Shown piece after piece: positions 18,414 through 26,082 of a stretch of 36,569 nt of DNA. Origin of the DNA: Pararhizobium sp. YC-54 (lineage in GTDB: Bacteria; Pseudomonadota; Alphaproteobacteria; Rhizobiales; Rhizobiaceae); assembly GCF_025847205.1 (NCBI RefSeq), contig NZ_JAOYTH010000024.1, forward strand, positions 1 to 36,569. The letters run 5' to 3'. Every line of letters begins with the position of its first letter. The stretch's first letter is position 1. The position numbers and the translations under genes are program-made. Under the pieces are notes generated by a model that was not told the DNA's origin, searched no databases, and saw nothing but the letters and a program-made list of their open reading frames with translations.

Positions 18414-18574
18414 TGCGGAACTACGCGCAAGATCGGCGACGCTGTTGAGAAATAGGGCGGGGGAGTGGTTGGGGTCAGCGGCCCAACATTGAGCGTGACG
18501 CCGCATAGGCAAAAGACGTGCCTGTTGAACAGGAAAAGCTGTCGTCTATCGACCGCATACCCTCGGTAGTTTCG

Positions 18575-18928
18575 TTAATTGAGCCTGAGCTCAACGCCCG
18601 GGTGCAGCTTCTTCAGATTTGGAAGTGACTTCGATTGCCATGGAAACTCCGACGTTCCGCGTACTGTCAGATGGACGTTCGGCCTGTTGCGCGCTTCGAT
18701 GGTGAGCTTGGCAAGCAGATTGATCCCGGAAGAATTGAGAAACTGCAATCCCGTCAAGTCTACGGTAACACGATCAGGCTCGGCCTCAAGAACGCTCATG
18801 ACAAGTACGAAAATCGGGGCGTAGGCCTCGGCATTCGGCAGGCGCATGGTCCCTTCGAAGTAGATTACTTTTTCTTCCGACCAGACGCGATATTCTTCTT
18901 CCTTGATTTCCATATTCTGTCTGCCCAT
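18575..18928 (-). CDS. STAS-domain protein, slr1659 type (anti-anti-sigma-like)
   Basis: 117 residues, one STAS domain. The [24 protein letters not shown]-terminus, [20 protein letters not shown] and the tail [20 protein letters not shown] match the slr1659-type regulators of cyanobacteria and others. Ser67 in NSSG is the position phosphorylated in SpoIIAA-like proteins. The start overlaps the stop of the kinase-like gene by one base (TAATG); the upstream extension of the frame is inside that gene and is not used. In the expected cycle the DUF6272 protein phosphorylates it and the PP2C protein two genes upstream dephosphorylates it. It is the last gene of the operon. Confidence 0.85.
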   Translation of the reverse strand: MGRQNMEIKEEEYRVWSEEKVIYFEGTMRLPNAEAYAPIFVLVMSVLEAEPDRVTVDLTGLQFLNSSGINLLAKLTIEARNRPNVHLTVRGTSEFPWQSKSLPNLKKLHPGVELRLN

Positions 18929-19488
18929 TAATTCGAGAAGTCGGGGACCGCCATAGACGCATAGGTTTCCAGCGGGATTTTGTTGCCCTGTTCCCTGGAA
19001 CCAAAAACCCATGCAAAGTGAACACCATAATCGCTCATTAGCGTCAGAAGTCCAAGCCCTGAGCTGCTCATGCTTGCTTGCGTCGCATTCGCTTCGATCC
19101 GCTCTATGAGGCTCTCGCCGGGATCGCCGGTTGTGATTTCTGAAAGCAGGTGCTGGAACCGCTGGGCTGTTGCCTTATCGATGAAATTGGAAACCTTCGC
19201 GCGAAAGGTGTTGGCCTCCATGGAGGCTTCCACGAGAACTTCACCGCCTTCGCGGAATTTTACGGCATTTTCTATCAGCTCATTGATCAGGTAGCCAACA
19301 TTGCACCGCACCTCTCTATAGAGGCTGCGGGATGTGCGGTAGCGCAATGCGACGAACTCGGCAACAAAATCGGAAGTGATCGCGCAGTGCTTAAAGCTGA
19401 GATCCAGCGGTCCGTCGAACAGGTGAAGCCGGGTGACGTTCTCGCCTGTACCGATCGTCAGATCTGCCAGCCCATACAAGGTGGTCAT
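18928..19488 (-). CDS. DUF6272/slr1658-type ATPase-like regulator (SiaB-like kinase)
   Basis: 186 residues. It has a GHKL-like fold with an N box [12 protein letters not shown] at 67-78 and a GLGLL motif at 144-148 ([15 protein letters not shown]), as in slr1658-type proteins. In the SiaABCD system SiaB of this family phosphorylates the STAS-like SiaC. The active-site Asn and Glu of the N box are intact. The gene starts 4 bases after the PP2C gene and overlaps the STAS gene by one, so the three are probably co-translated. Kinase activity is inferred from the family. Confidence 0.8.
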   Translation of the reverse strand: MTTLYGLADLTIGTGENVTRLHLFDGPLDLSFKHCAITSDFVAEFVALRYRTSRSLYREVRCNVGYLINELIENAVKFREGGEVLVEASMEANTFRAKVSNFIDKATAQRFQHLLSEITTGDPGESLIERIEANATQASMSSSGLGLLTLMSDYGVHFAWVFGSREQGNKIPLETYASMAVPDFSN

Positions 19489-19492
19489 CAGT

Positions 19493-21853
19493 TCACCTGT
19501 GTCTCATGACAACGACTGTTATATCGTCGTGGATCTTCTGCGTGCCGATATGCGCCATTAGGTCTTCGATGATCCCGAGTTTGACGTCTTCAGCGCTTTG
19601 TCCATATCGCTGCCGCGCGCTCTCGCAAAGCCTCTCTATGCCAAAAAGCTCCCCGTCCCGGTTCTCTGCTTCCGTGACGCCGTCCGTGTGGAGAATGACC
19701 ATATCGCCATGGCCGAACGCAATTTCCCGCGTCGCCACGAACTGCGAAATATCCGGCTCCAAGCCAATCGGCAAACCGAGGTCAAGAGTGTCGATCCGCT
19801 CTACCACGCCTAAATTGCGAACCACGATCAACTCCTCATGCTGGCCGGAAAGCGTCAGGCGGCCTCCCTCGTAGTCTAGGAAAGCGAGGGAAAGATGCTT
19901 GTTGGTGCTGGTTCTGAGGAGATTCTTGTAGATGGCGCGGTTGACGCGATTGAGGAACTGCACCGGGTCTGTGTCGCCCGTTTCCTGCAGAGCCCGCGCA
20001 ACCGACTGGACCATCAACATCAACACGCCGCTCTCGAGGCCATGCCCCGTGACATCGCCGATACCGATTTTCAGCCGCCCGCCATCGCTTAGAACATCAT
20101 AGTAGTCGCCACCGACTTCGTCGGCGGGCCGCATGTAGGCCGCTATCTCCATTTCCGTGATTTCTTCAAGTTCGCCGACCTTGGGCAGAACCATCATCTG
20201 GATCCGCTTGGCGACGGCCAGTTCAGCGCCGAGACGTAAATTCTCGCCCCGCAGCTGCGTGTTCAAAGCCGAGATTTGCAGGTTCGCCTCTTCGATCTCC
20301 TTTGTGCGATCCTCCACCAGTTGCTCAAGATTCTCGGTATGAAAACTGATCTGCTCGGCCATGCGATTGAATGCGGCGCCGGCTTCGCCGACCTCGTCGC
20401 GGGTCGGAATATCGACCCTAACGGAATAGTCCTGGGCCTGGATGCGCTTGGCCGCACCGGCAAGCGCACTGATGCCACTGGTTATGCGCTTGGATATCGC
20501 GAATACAGCCGCAATGACGAAAAGCAGCGATACGAGGAGCGCCAGGATCTGATAGATTACGATCCTGTTCGTGGCCTGGGAAATTTTTGCCTGCGCAGCA
20601 AACAAAGACGCATAAATCTCCCGCTCTGGCACGACGATGCCAAGCGACATGGTTTCGCGCCGAACAGGGCCGGATAACCACAGGTTCGTCGGCTGCAGAT
20701 GCTTCACGATGACCAGATAAGGGACCTTCTCACCGTTTTCGTCGAGCATGATATGCTGAAGCAACCCATCCTGATCCAGTGGTAACTGCGCGATCTGCGG
20801 CTGCACGCTCCGGCGCAAGGAGCGGTCGAGACCTGTCACCCCTTCACTGTTGCCGGCGCTCGCTGTCTGAAGGCCGATCACCTTCTCCCCCACCGGGTTG
20901 ATGGCGACGACATTGCCGTCCGACATCGTCAGGAAACCAAATCCGTGGTCGGCAACCTTGACGTTCTCCACGATCTCCGCCAGCTGGTCGAGGGTAATAT
21001 CCGCTCCCGCAGCACCGGCCACGCTCTTGCCATCGGATGACAGGAGCGGCTGGAAGAAACTGACGATGAGTTTGCCGGTGATTGCGTCTGTATACGGTGC
21101 AGTTTGCGTGATGTTACTGCTTACCGGGCGCGATCCAGGGGTTTGTACCCATTGCTGCCACGACTCATAAAGACCCGGGAAGAAGAAGGTCCAGAACTCA
21201 GCCTCGTTGTGACCCGGGTAAAGCTTGTCGAAAGTCTGAGCTTGATTTGTATAGGGCGCCGTCCGGAAGATTGGCCGCTCCCTCGAGCCGATATAGTACA
21301 TCTGAAGCTTCGACTGGCCGTTCGCCAGCAGGCTCGGCGCAATGAGGTCCAGGACGGCGCTGTTTTCGATTTCCCGCTGGGCTTCAGGAAGCGGCACGTG
21401 ATTTGAATCCAGAAGATATCCCCAGACGCTGACGACGGACTGAGACCCAGGTCGATTCTGAGCCCATCCCCCCTTCGCATCGTAGGTGACGGTCACCGCT
21501 TCGGGGGCGCCACGCGCCAGTGCTTCCCCGATCTGGGTCTTTCTCGCGGGGTGGTCGATTTGCGCTTGCAGGACGCCGGCCAAGGTGCCGACGTCGGAAT
21601 GAACCTGATCCAGGAGCAGATTGACACGGGCGGCTGTCCCTTCCGCGTAGGAGCGGATGTAGTCCTGGTTGGCCCGTTCCAGACCCTGCCCAACTTCCGC
21701 CGTGGCATCGCGGGAAAGCCTCTGCACATTCCACAGCGCGAGACCGCCGCTGACGAGCAGATCGAACAAAACGGCGCCCCCTACGACAAGGACGAACTTG
21801 GCGCGAAATGAGCGCAGACCGAGACGGAAGGGGTGTTGCTGAGGCGCGTTCAT
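19493..21853 (-). CDS. membrane Cache-HAMP-PP2C (SpoIIE) phosphatase, SiaA-like
   Basis: 786 residues. Membrane helix 20-42, extracytoplasmic Cache-like sensor about 43-430, second helix 431-453, HAMP about 453-505 (KRITSGISALAGAAKRIQAQ and the DEVGEAGAAFNRMA end), coiled coil 505-545 and a SpoIIE-type PP2C domain 549-786. Metal ligands are visible in VGGDYYD (583-589) and GDVTGHG (599-605), with further Asp in FGHGDMVILHTDGVTEA. The layout equals SiaA of Pseudomonas, which dephosphorylates the STAS-like SiaC in response to an external signal. ATGA at 21850-21853 overlaps the fusion gene. It would set the balance against the DUF6272 kinases. Confidence 0.9.
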   Translation of the reverse strand: MNAPQQHPFRLGLRSFRAKFVLVVGGAVLFDLLVSGGLALWNVQRLSRDATAEVGQGLERANQDYIRSYAEGTAARVNLLLDQVHSDVGTLAGVLQAQIDHPARKTQIGEALARGAPEAVTVTYDAKGGWAQNRPGSQSVVSVWGYLLDSNHVPLPEAQREIENSAVLDLIAPSLLANGQSKLQMYYIGSRERPIFRTAPYTNQAQTFDKLYPGHNEAEFWTFFFPGLYESWQQWVQTPGSRPVSSNITQTAPYTDAITGKLIVSFFQPLLSSDGKSVAGAAGADITLDQLAEIVENVKVADHGFGFLTMSDGNVVAINPVGEKVIGLQTASAGNSEGVTGLDRSLRRSVQPQIAQLPLDQDGLLQHIMLDENGEKVPYLVIVKHLQPTNLWLSGPVRRETMSLGIVVPEREIYASLFAAQAKISQATNRIVIYQILALLVSLLFVIAAVFAISKRITSGISALAGAAKRIQAQDYSVRVDIPTRDEVGEAGAAFNRMAEQISFHTENLEQLVEDRTKEIEEANLQISALNTQLRGENLRLGAELAVAKRIQMMVLPKVGELEEITEMEIAAYMRPADEVGGDYYDVLSDGGRLKIGIGDVTGHGLESGVLMLMVQSVARALQETGDTDPVQFLNRVNRAIYKNLLRTSTNKHLSLAFLDYEGGRLTLSGQHEELIVVRNLGVVERIDTLDLGLPIGLEPDISQFVATREIAFGHGDMVILHTDGVTEAENRDGELFGIERLCESARQRYGQSAEDVKLGIIEDLMAHIGTQKIHDDITVVVMRHR

Positions 21854-23028
21854 CGAGGTTTGCGTCCAGATGCCACCCAGATCGGCCAGCCGGCATAACC
21901 TTTGGGATGGAGGGCAGCGAGGATATGGTCTTGGAAACCTTGACGGAAGCGTTGGATGAATTCAGAAGAATCGCCACGCTTCACGGACATTTCACCGGCA
22001 TAGACATTTTCCCAGGCAGCAATTACGTCGGCGAAGTCCTGCGCATCCCCATCCAGGTTGGTGACCATGAATGACTCGACGACGATGTCTTCGAAGCCGG
22101 CATCGGCGAGATACCGCCGGCTTTTGGGTCCAAGTTCTACGTCCATCTCGAAATGGCTGAACAGCTTCGCGACTTCGTTATACGTCCATTGAATGCTCTG
22201 TGATCGAGGTTCGCCGAGACAATGCGAATTTTTCTCGTTGGTTATGTATACCCGTCCTCCAGGCTTGCAGATTCGGTAAAGCTCCGCCAGAAGCGCGTCC
22301 GGCCGGTTGAATATCTGCAGCGAATGGCGGCAACTCACGAAGTCGAACTGATTGTCCTCAAGCAACATCTCGGACGCGTCGCCATAGGTATATTCGATAT
22401 CGGTGATGCCGAAACCGGCTGCCACGTCGCGCGCATACGCAAGACTTGCCTTCGAATGGTCAAGCGCGACAATTCGCGCTGGCTGGAACTCTTTTTGGAC
22501 AAGCACGACGAAATCACCGATGCCGCAGCAGATATCCGCCATCGTGATTCCGGAGCGCATTCCGTGGCGAGGAAGGATTGTGCGCTCATGGCGCCAAGTC
22601 ATCTTCGTTTGCGTCCGCAGTATCGAAATAAAACTCGTGTTCTCCACGAAACTCTGGCCAGGGTAAAATTTCGAGTCGTAAACCTCGATCGTTATCTGCG
22701 GTTCGATCTTGTTCAGATGCCCGAACATGCGAGTGGTCCAGCCGACGACACTTGAGGTGACGATCACGAAGCGAATATCCGGCTTCGCCTGACATGCGTC
22801 GAGAACCACTCGCGCAAAGGCATGAAAAGCTGTGTTGTTCATCTGAACGAGGCGCTTCACATTTATGTAGAGAACACCGCGCACCTGATCGATCGCCTCC
22901 TTTAGCATCGATATGTTCACTGCGATCTCATCGATCGAACGCGGGCGAACCACGCCGGAAAGAGAAAACTCTTGGCTGTTGACGTCAAACTCTGCCTTGA
23001 AGGGTATGGAAAGGCCTGCCGTGCTCAA
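21850..23028 (-). CDS. STAS-like domain fused to SAM-dependent methyltransferase
   Basis: 392 residues. Residues 1-135 resemble a STAS/SiaC domain: FKAEFDVNSQEFSLSGVVRP, GVLYINVKRLVQMNNTAFHAF and DIRFVIVTSSVVGWTTRMF; Thr66 in MNNTAF lines up with the phosphorylated Thr/Ser of SiaC and SpoIIAA. Residues 160-275 are a class I methyltransferase: motif I DICCGIGDF (165-173), acidic Asp190 in VALDHSKAS, YGDASEM, FDFVSCRHSLQIF and CKPGGRVYI; the remainder (about 275-392) would be a cap or target-binding part. Start TTG 23028 overlaps the previous stop (TTGA), with GGGAG nine bases before. No domain pair of this kind is known to me. The substrate is unknown; methylation of a protein or small molecule switched by phosphorylation is the inference. 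Confidence 0.82.
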   Translation of the reverse strand: MSTAGLSIPFKAEFDVNSQEFSLSGVVRPRSIDEIAVNISMLKEAIDQVRGVLYINVKRLVQMNNTAFHAFARVVLDACQAKPDIRFVIVTSSVVGWTTRMFGHLNKIEPQITIEVYDSKFYPGQSFVENTSFISILRTQTKMTWRHERTILPRHGMRSGITMADICCGIGDFVVLVQKEFQPARIVALDHSKASLAYARDVAAGFGITDIEYTYGDASEMLLEDNQFDFVSCRHSLQIFNRPDALLAELYRICKPGGRVYITNEKNSHCLGEPRSQSIQWTYNEVAKLFSHFEMDVELGPKSRRYLADAGFEDIVVESFMVTNLDGDAQDFADVIAAWENVYAGEMSVKRGDSSEFIQRFRQGFQDHILAALHPKGYAGWPIWVASGRKPR

Positions 23029-23543
23029 CTCACAACTCCCTCAAGAGGCAAATCCACAACGAGCGTTATCGATGGGGGAGCACTATTTTCCAAGCGGATC
23101 TGAGCATCGAAGTTGATCGCGAGATCCAGAAAAACGACATCCCGACTTGGCGTCAGGCCGGTTGAAATGGAATCGAGATAGTGGGTCAGCGCGTCTTCCC
23201 GTCGTGTATTCGACACTGCTTCGCTAAAGAATTGTCTCTGGCGAGAAAGGCACGGGAAAGTGAGTTTCACCCGCTCCGTTCGACCATGCCGATAGACCGC
23301 ACAGCCGATCTGCCCGTCGGGAGAGCCGCCGCGAAACGAGACCTCCAATAGCTCATTGAGGGCTGATGAGAAGAAGTTCGCGTGTCGAACGGGATCTGTG
23401 CGGTTGTGACTAATTATTCGGGCTATGAAGGTCGACAACTGATCGCAATGGTGCCAATTCGAAAGAAAGGTTTCCATCTCCATCTCAATCTGAACCAAGG
23501 GCTCGAAGGTTGCTTCCACGGGCGCTTTTTCCGCTACATCCAT
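23025..23543 (-). CDS. degenerate DUF6272/GHKL-like protein
   Basis: 172 residues from ATG 23543, chosen for GGAGAAGGAGAC just upstream (the ATG at 23597 is also open). The N-box-like SSALNELLEVSF near 78-89 and the order of predicted elements run parallel to the intact kinase-like protein at 18928-19488 (N-box, FxxxVSN/LTFPC strand, SRQRQFFSEAVS helix, C-terminal helix and strand), but the Asn of the N box (E-N) is replaced and the GLGLL motif is not kept (reads VVFLDLAI). It is therefore probably a pseudo-kinase or a binding partner of the neighbouring STAS-like fusion, whose gene it overlaps by four bases. Family membership is inferred from alignment by eye. Confidence 0.6.
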   Translation of the reverse strand: MDVAEKAPVEATFEPLVQIEMEMETFLSNWHHCDQLSTFIARIISHNRTDPVRHANFFSSALNELLEVSFRGGSPDGQIGCAVYRHGRTERVKLTFPCLSRQRQFFSEAVSNTRREDALTHYLDSISTGLTPSRDVVFLDLAINFDAQIRLENSAPPSITLVVDLPLEGVVS

Positions 23544-23701
23544 GCCGTCTCCTTCTCCTCCAGCAGAACTCTGCCACGGCGTCTTAAAACTCTCCACACC
23601 GATTTATAGCCCGCTTGAACTTACGGGCAGTATTTGAACGGCGCGCCGGTCCTCGGTTTGAGTCTCGAACCTGAGGCTTACGACAGATGCGAGAAGCCCT
23701 G

Positions 23702-25378
23702 CTACAACATTACCAACGAAGACTGATGAAGGAACTCGTCGATTGCCTCCGCTGGCATCGGAACGCCCAGGAAATATCCCTGCAACTGGTCGCACCCGTA
23801 CTTCTGGAGCCACGTTACCTGACCTCGCGTCTCCACCCCCTCGGCGGTGACACGCATTCCCAAGCCATGAGCGAGAGCGATTATGAATCGGACGATCGTC
23901 TGGCTCTTCTCGTCGCTCTCGAGATCCTTGATGAAATATTTGTCGATCTTGATCGTATCGAACGGGAAGTTCTTGAGATAGCTCAGAGAGGAATAATAGG
24001 TTCCAAAATCATCGAGCGAGATCTGAACGCCGAGTACATTTAAGGTATTGAGCGTATCCAGATTATTTATCGTTCGCTCCAACAACACGGATTCGGTGAT
24101 TTCCAGCTCGAGGCGATCAGCACGCAAACCGACCGCATCGAGTGTCTGGGCTACCCGATCCGTCAAGCCTTCACGCAAAAATTCCGCTGGGGAAAGATTG
24201 ACGGCTACCCTGAACTGGGCGGGCCAAGTCCCCGCTGCTCGGCAGGCCTGCTCCAATACCCATTGCCCAATTTCGCTCATAAGGCCGTCAGATTCGGCCA
24301 TAGGAATGAAGACACTCGATGGGATCAGACCTACGAGAGGATGACGCCATCGCAAAAGCGCTTCAAAGCCTACAATCGAAAAGGGCGGTTTCACGAGAGG
24401 CTGATACTCAATAAAAAATTGACCCTCTTGAAGGGCGACCCGCAAGCTGCGGCGCAACATCTCGCGCTGCTCCAGGACGATGAGCATGGAGCGGCTGAAC
24501 GTCCTTGCGCGACCGCGGCCATCTTTCTTTGCCGCGTAGAGCGCAATATCGGCAGTCTTCATCAACTGCTCGATCTCGTTTCCATCCCCAGGAGCTACGG
24601 CAACCCCCACGCTGGCTCCTACAAAAACATTGATGCCCTCTACCGTGAACGGCTCCTTGAAGGCGTTGACGAGCGCGTCTGCCAAGCGCTCGGCCTCGCG
24701 AGGCTGGTCGACTTTCCACTGGATGACCGCAAATTCGTCACCCGCCAGTCGGTAAGCACGCTCCCGTTCCCCGAGCACGCCCTCTATTCGTTCCGCCGCC
24801 ATTTTGAGAACGGCATCACCAGCGCCGTGGCCCAACGTGTCATTGATCGGCTTGAAATCATCAAGATCTATTTGCATGACGGCCAGCTTCGCCCCGGCTG
24901 GCACCGGTAGGGTACCCCGCAACTCATCGCTGAATTGGCGCCGGTTTGGTAATCCCGTCAGAACATCATGGGTCGCCTGGTGAAGAAGAAGCGCGCGGTC
25001 GCTATCGCTTTGACTGGAGGTATCACGACTGATCGAGTTTCTTTCCGTTTCAACAACCCCGATGCCGCGAGCGGTGCGAAAGACGAGCAGGGTGCGACGC
25101 TCACCCGTTGTTGCCTCTGCAATTTCGACGCTTCGCGGCACACCGCTCGCAAGTACGGATTCTACGGCGGATTTTGGGTTAGGAGCCAGTAGCTCAGGGT
25201 AGACGCGCCACAAGGTTGCGTTGACCAGGGAGTCAACAACGTATGTTTCGCTGTGTCTTGGCGAGCAGTCGATGAGGTCAAAGCTCTCGTCATAGAGCGA
25301 GATAAGCTCGTCTGTTTGTGTGAAGAAGTAGCGTTCGATTGAAGATGAAGCAGACAACGTCGTATCAGCGTCCCGCAT
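23702..25378 (-). CDS. GGDEF-EAL protein with PAS-like N-terminus
   Basis: 558 residues from ATG 25378 (GGGAGAGG upstream). Residues about 15-110 resemble a PAS domain. GGDEF domain about 130-300: metal and substrate residues in DVLTGLPNRR and IDLDDFKPINDTLGH are present, and the signature is RLAGDEF (212-216). No RxxD inhibitory site lies before it. EAL domain about 315-555 with FEALLRW (338-344), NLSP, EITES, LDDFGTYYSSL (Gly to Tyr next to the usual TG), IKIDKYFI, AEGVET and QGYFLG, so metal ligands look intact. It may both make and break c-di-GMP. The gene is the first of the operon and would be its output, as SiaD (GGDEF) is in SiaABCD. Confidence 0.88.
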   Translation of the reverse strand: MRDADTTLSASSSIERYFFTQTDELISLYDESFDLIDCSPRHSETYVVDSLVNATLWRVYPELLAPNPKSAVESVLASGVPRSVEIAEATTGERRTLLVFRTARGIGVVETERNSISRDTSSQSDSDRALLLHQATHDVLTGLPNRRQFSDELRGTLPVPAGAKLAVMQIDLDDFKPINDTLGHGAGDAVLKMAAERIEGVLGERERAYRLAGDEFAVIQWKVDQPREAERLADALVNAFKEPFTVEGINVFVGASVGVAVAPGDGNEIEQLMKTADIALYAAKKDGRGRARTFSRSMLIVLEQREMLRRSLRVALQEGQFFIEYQPLVKPPFSIVGFEALLRWRHPLVGLIPSSVFIPMAESDGLMSEIGQWVLEQACRAAGTWPAQFRVAVNLSPAEFLREGLTDRVAQTLDAVGLRADRLELEITESVLLERTINNLDTLNTLNVLGVQISLDDFGTYYSSLSYLKNFPFDTIKIDKYFIKDLESDEKSQTIVRFIIALAHGLGMRVTAEGVETRGQVTWLQKYGCDQLQGYFLGVPMPAEAIDEFLHQSSLVML

Positions 25379-25750
25379 CCTTGCCTCTCCCTTCCGTTGC
25401 GTACCGCCCATGTAGTGCAAGCACTAGTCCATCTGCGAAGTCGATGTTATTCCAATCCTTCCATTTCATTAGAACTATCGCGGAATGTGTGATGGTCAAT
25501 ACCGCTTGACTCCAGACGGTTCTCGCCGTCGCGCATTCCGCGTATTCTTTTAACATTCGCCACTACAACATGCAATTTTGACGATTGTTCAACGTAGGAT
25601 ACCGATGGATGCTGGAAGCCGATCTCAATGGCAACTTGTTGGGCGTCAATTGTTGGTCCCAGAGCAAAATGATCTGAACCCTTCAAACCGGATCGATTTT
25701 GGCTAGAGTTTTCCGGTGATTTTTCCTGGCTGGGAAAGGAACGGAAGACG
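25379..25750. other. intergenic region upstream of GGDEF-EAL gene and IS3 remnant
   Basis: 372 bases. No gene is supported. The part next to 25378 must hold the promoter of the signalling operon on the minus strand, but no clear hexamer pair was seen. From about 25669 the sequence TGATCTGAACCC looks like an insertion sequence end; the rest up to 25750 would be the leader of orfA. Confidence 0.45.
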
Positions 25751-25975
25751 ATGAAGGCATGGCAGTTTTCGGACGCTCAGAAGGCGTTCATTCTGAAGCA
25801 GGGTGATGAAGGGGTGACGGTCGCGGAGATCTGCCGGAAGGCGGGGATCAGTCAGGCGACCTACTTCAATTGGAAAAAGAAATATGCCGGTCTATTGCCG
25901 CCGGAGATGAAGGAGCTGAAGGAGCTCGAGGACGAGAATGCGCGATTGAAGAAGATCGTCGCCCGGATGCCTTGA
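25751..25975 (+). pseudogene. IS3-type orfA transposase, truncated
   Basis: 74 residues: KAWQFSDAQKAFILKQGDEG, then VTVAEICRKAGISQATYFNWKKKYAGL (a helix-turn-helix) and the ELEDENARLKKIV leucine-zipper start that precedes the OrfA end in IS3-family (IS407-like) elements. The family sequence would continue some 12 to 15 residues beyond LKKIVA; here it ends after RMP, and orfB is absent. So only the first part of the element remains, probably inserted or recombined between the two operons. The frame is intact up to the break. Confidence 0.85.
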
Positions 25976-26082
25976 GACATGGTTTGCCGGCTAAGGTCGC
26001 CGGCACAAGTGATGACGTTTTTGTAGCTGATGGTGGGCTGGTTCGATCGGACAGTCTGGCAATCTTTAACTTCAGACCTTTG

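Noticed and set aside
24263..24910. Plus-strand ORF of 215 codons over the GGDEF-EAL gene
   Set aside because: It is antisense to clear GGDEF/EAL motifs and has no similarity of its own.
25447..25686. 79-codon minus-strand ORF next to the IS3 remnant
   Set aside because: It begins inside the probable insertion sequence end and has no recognisable domain or ribosome site.
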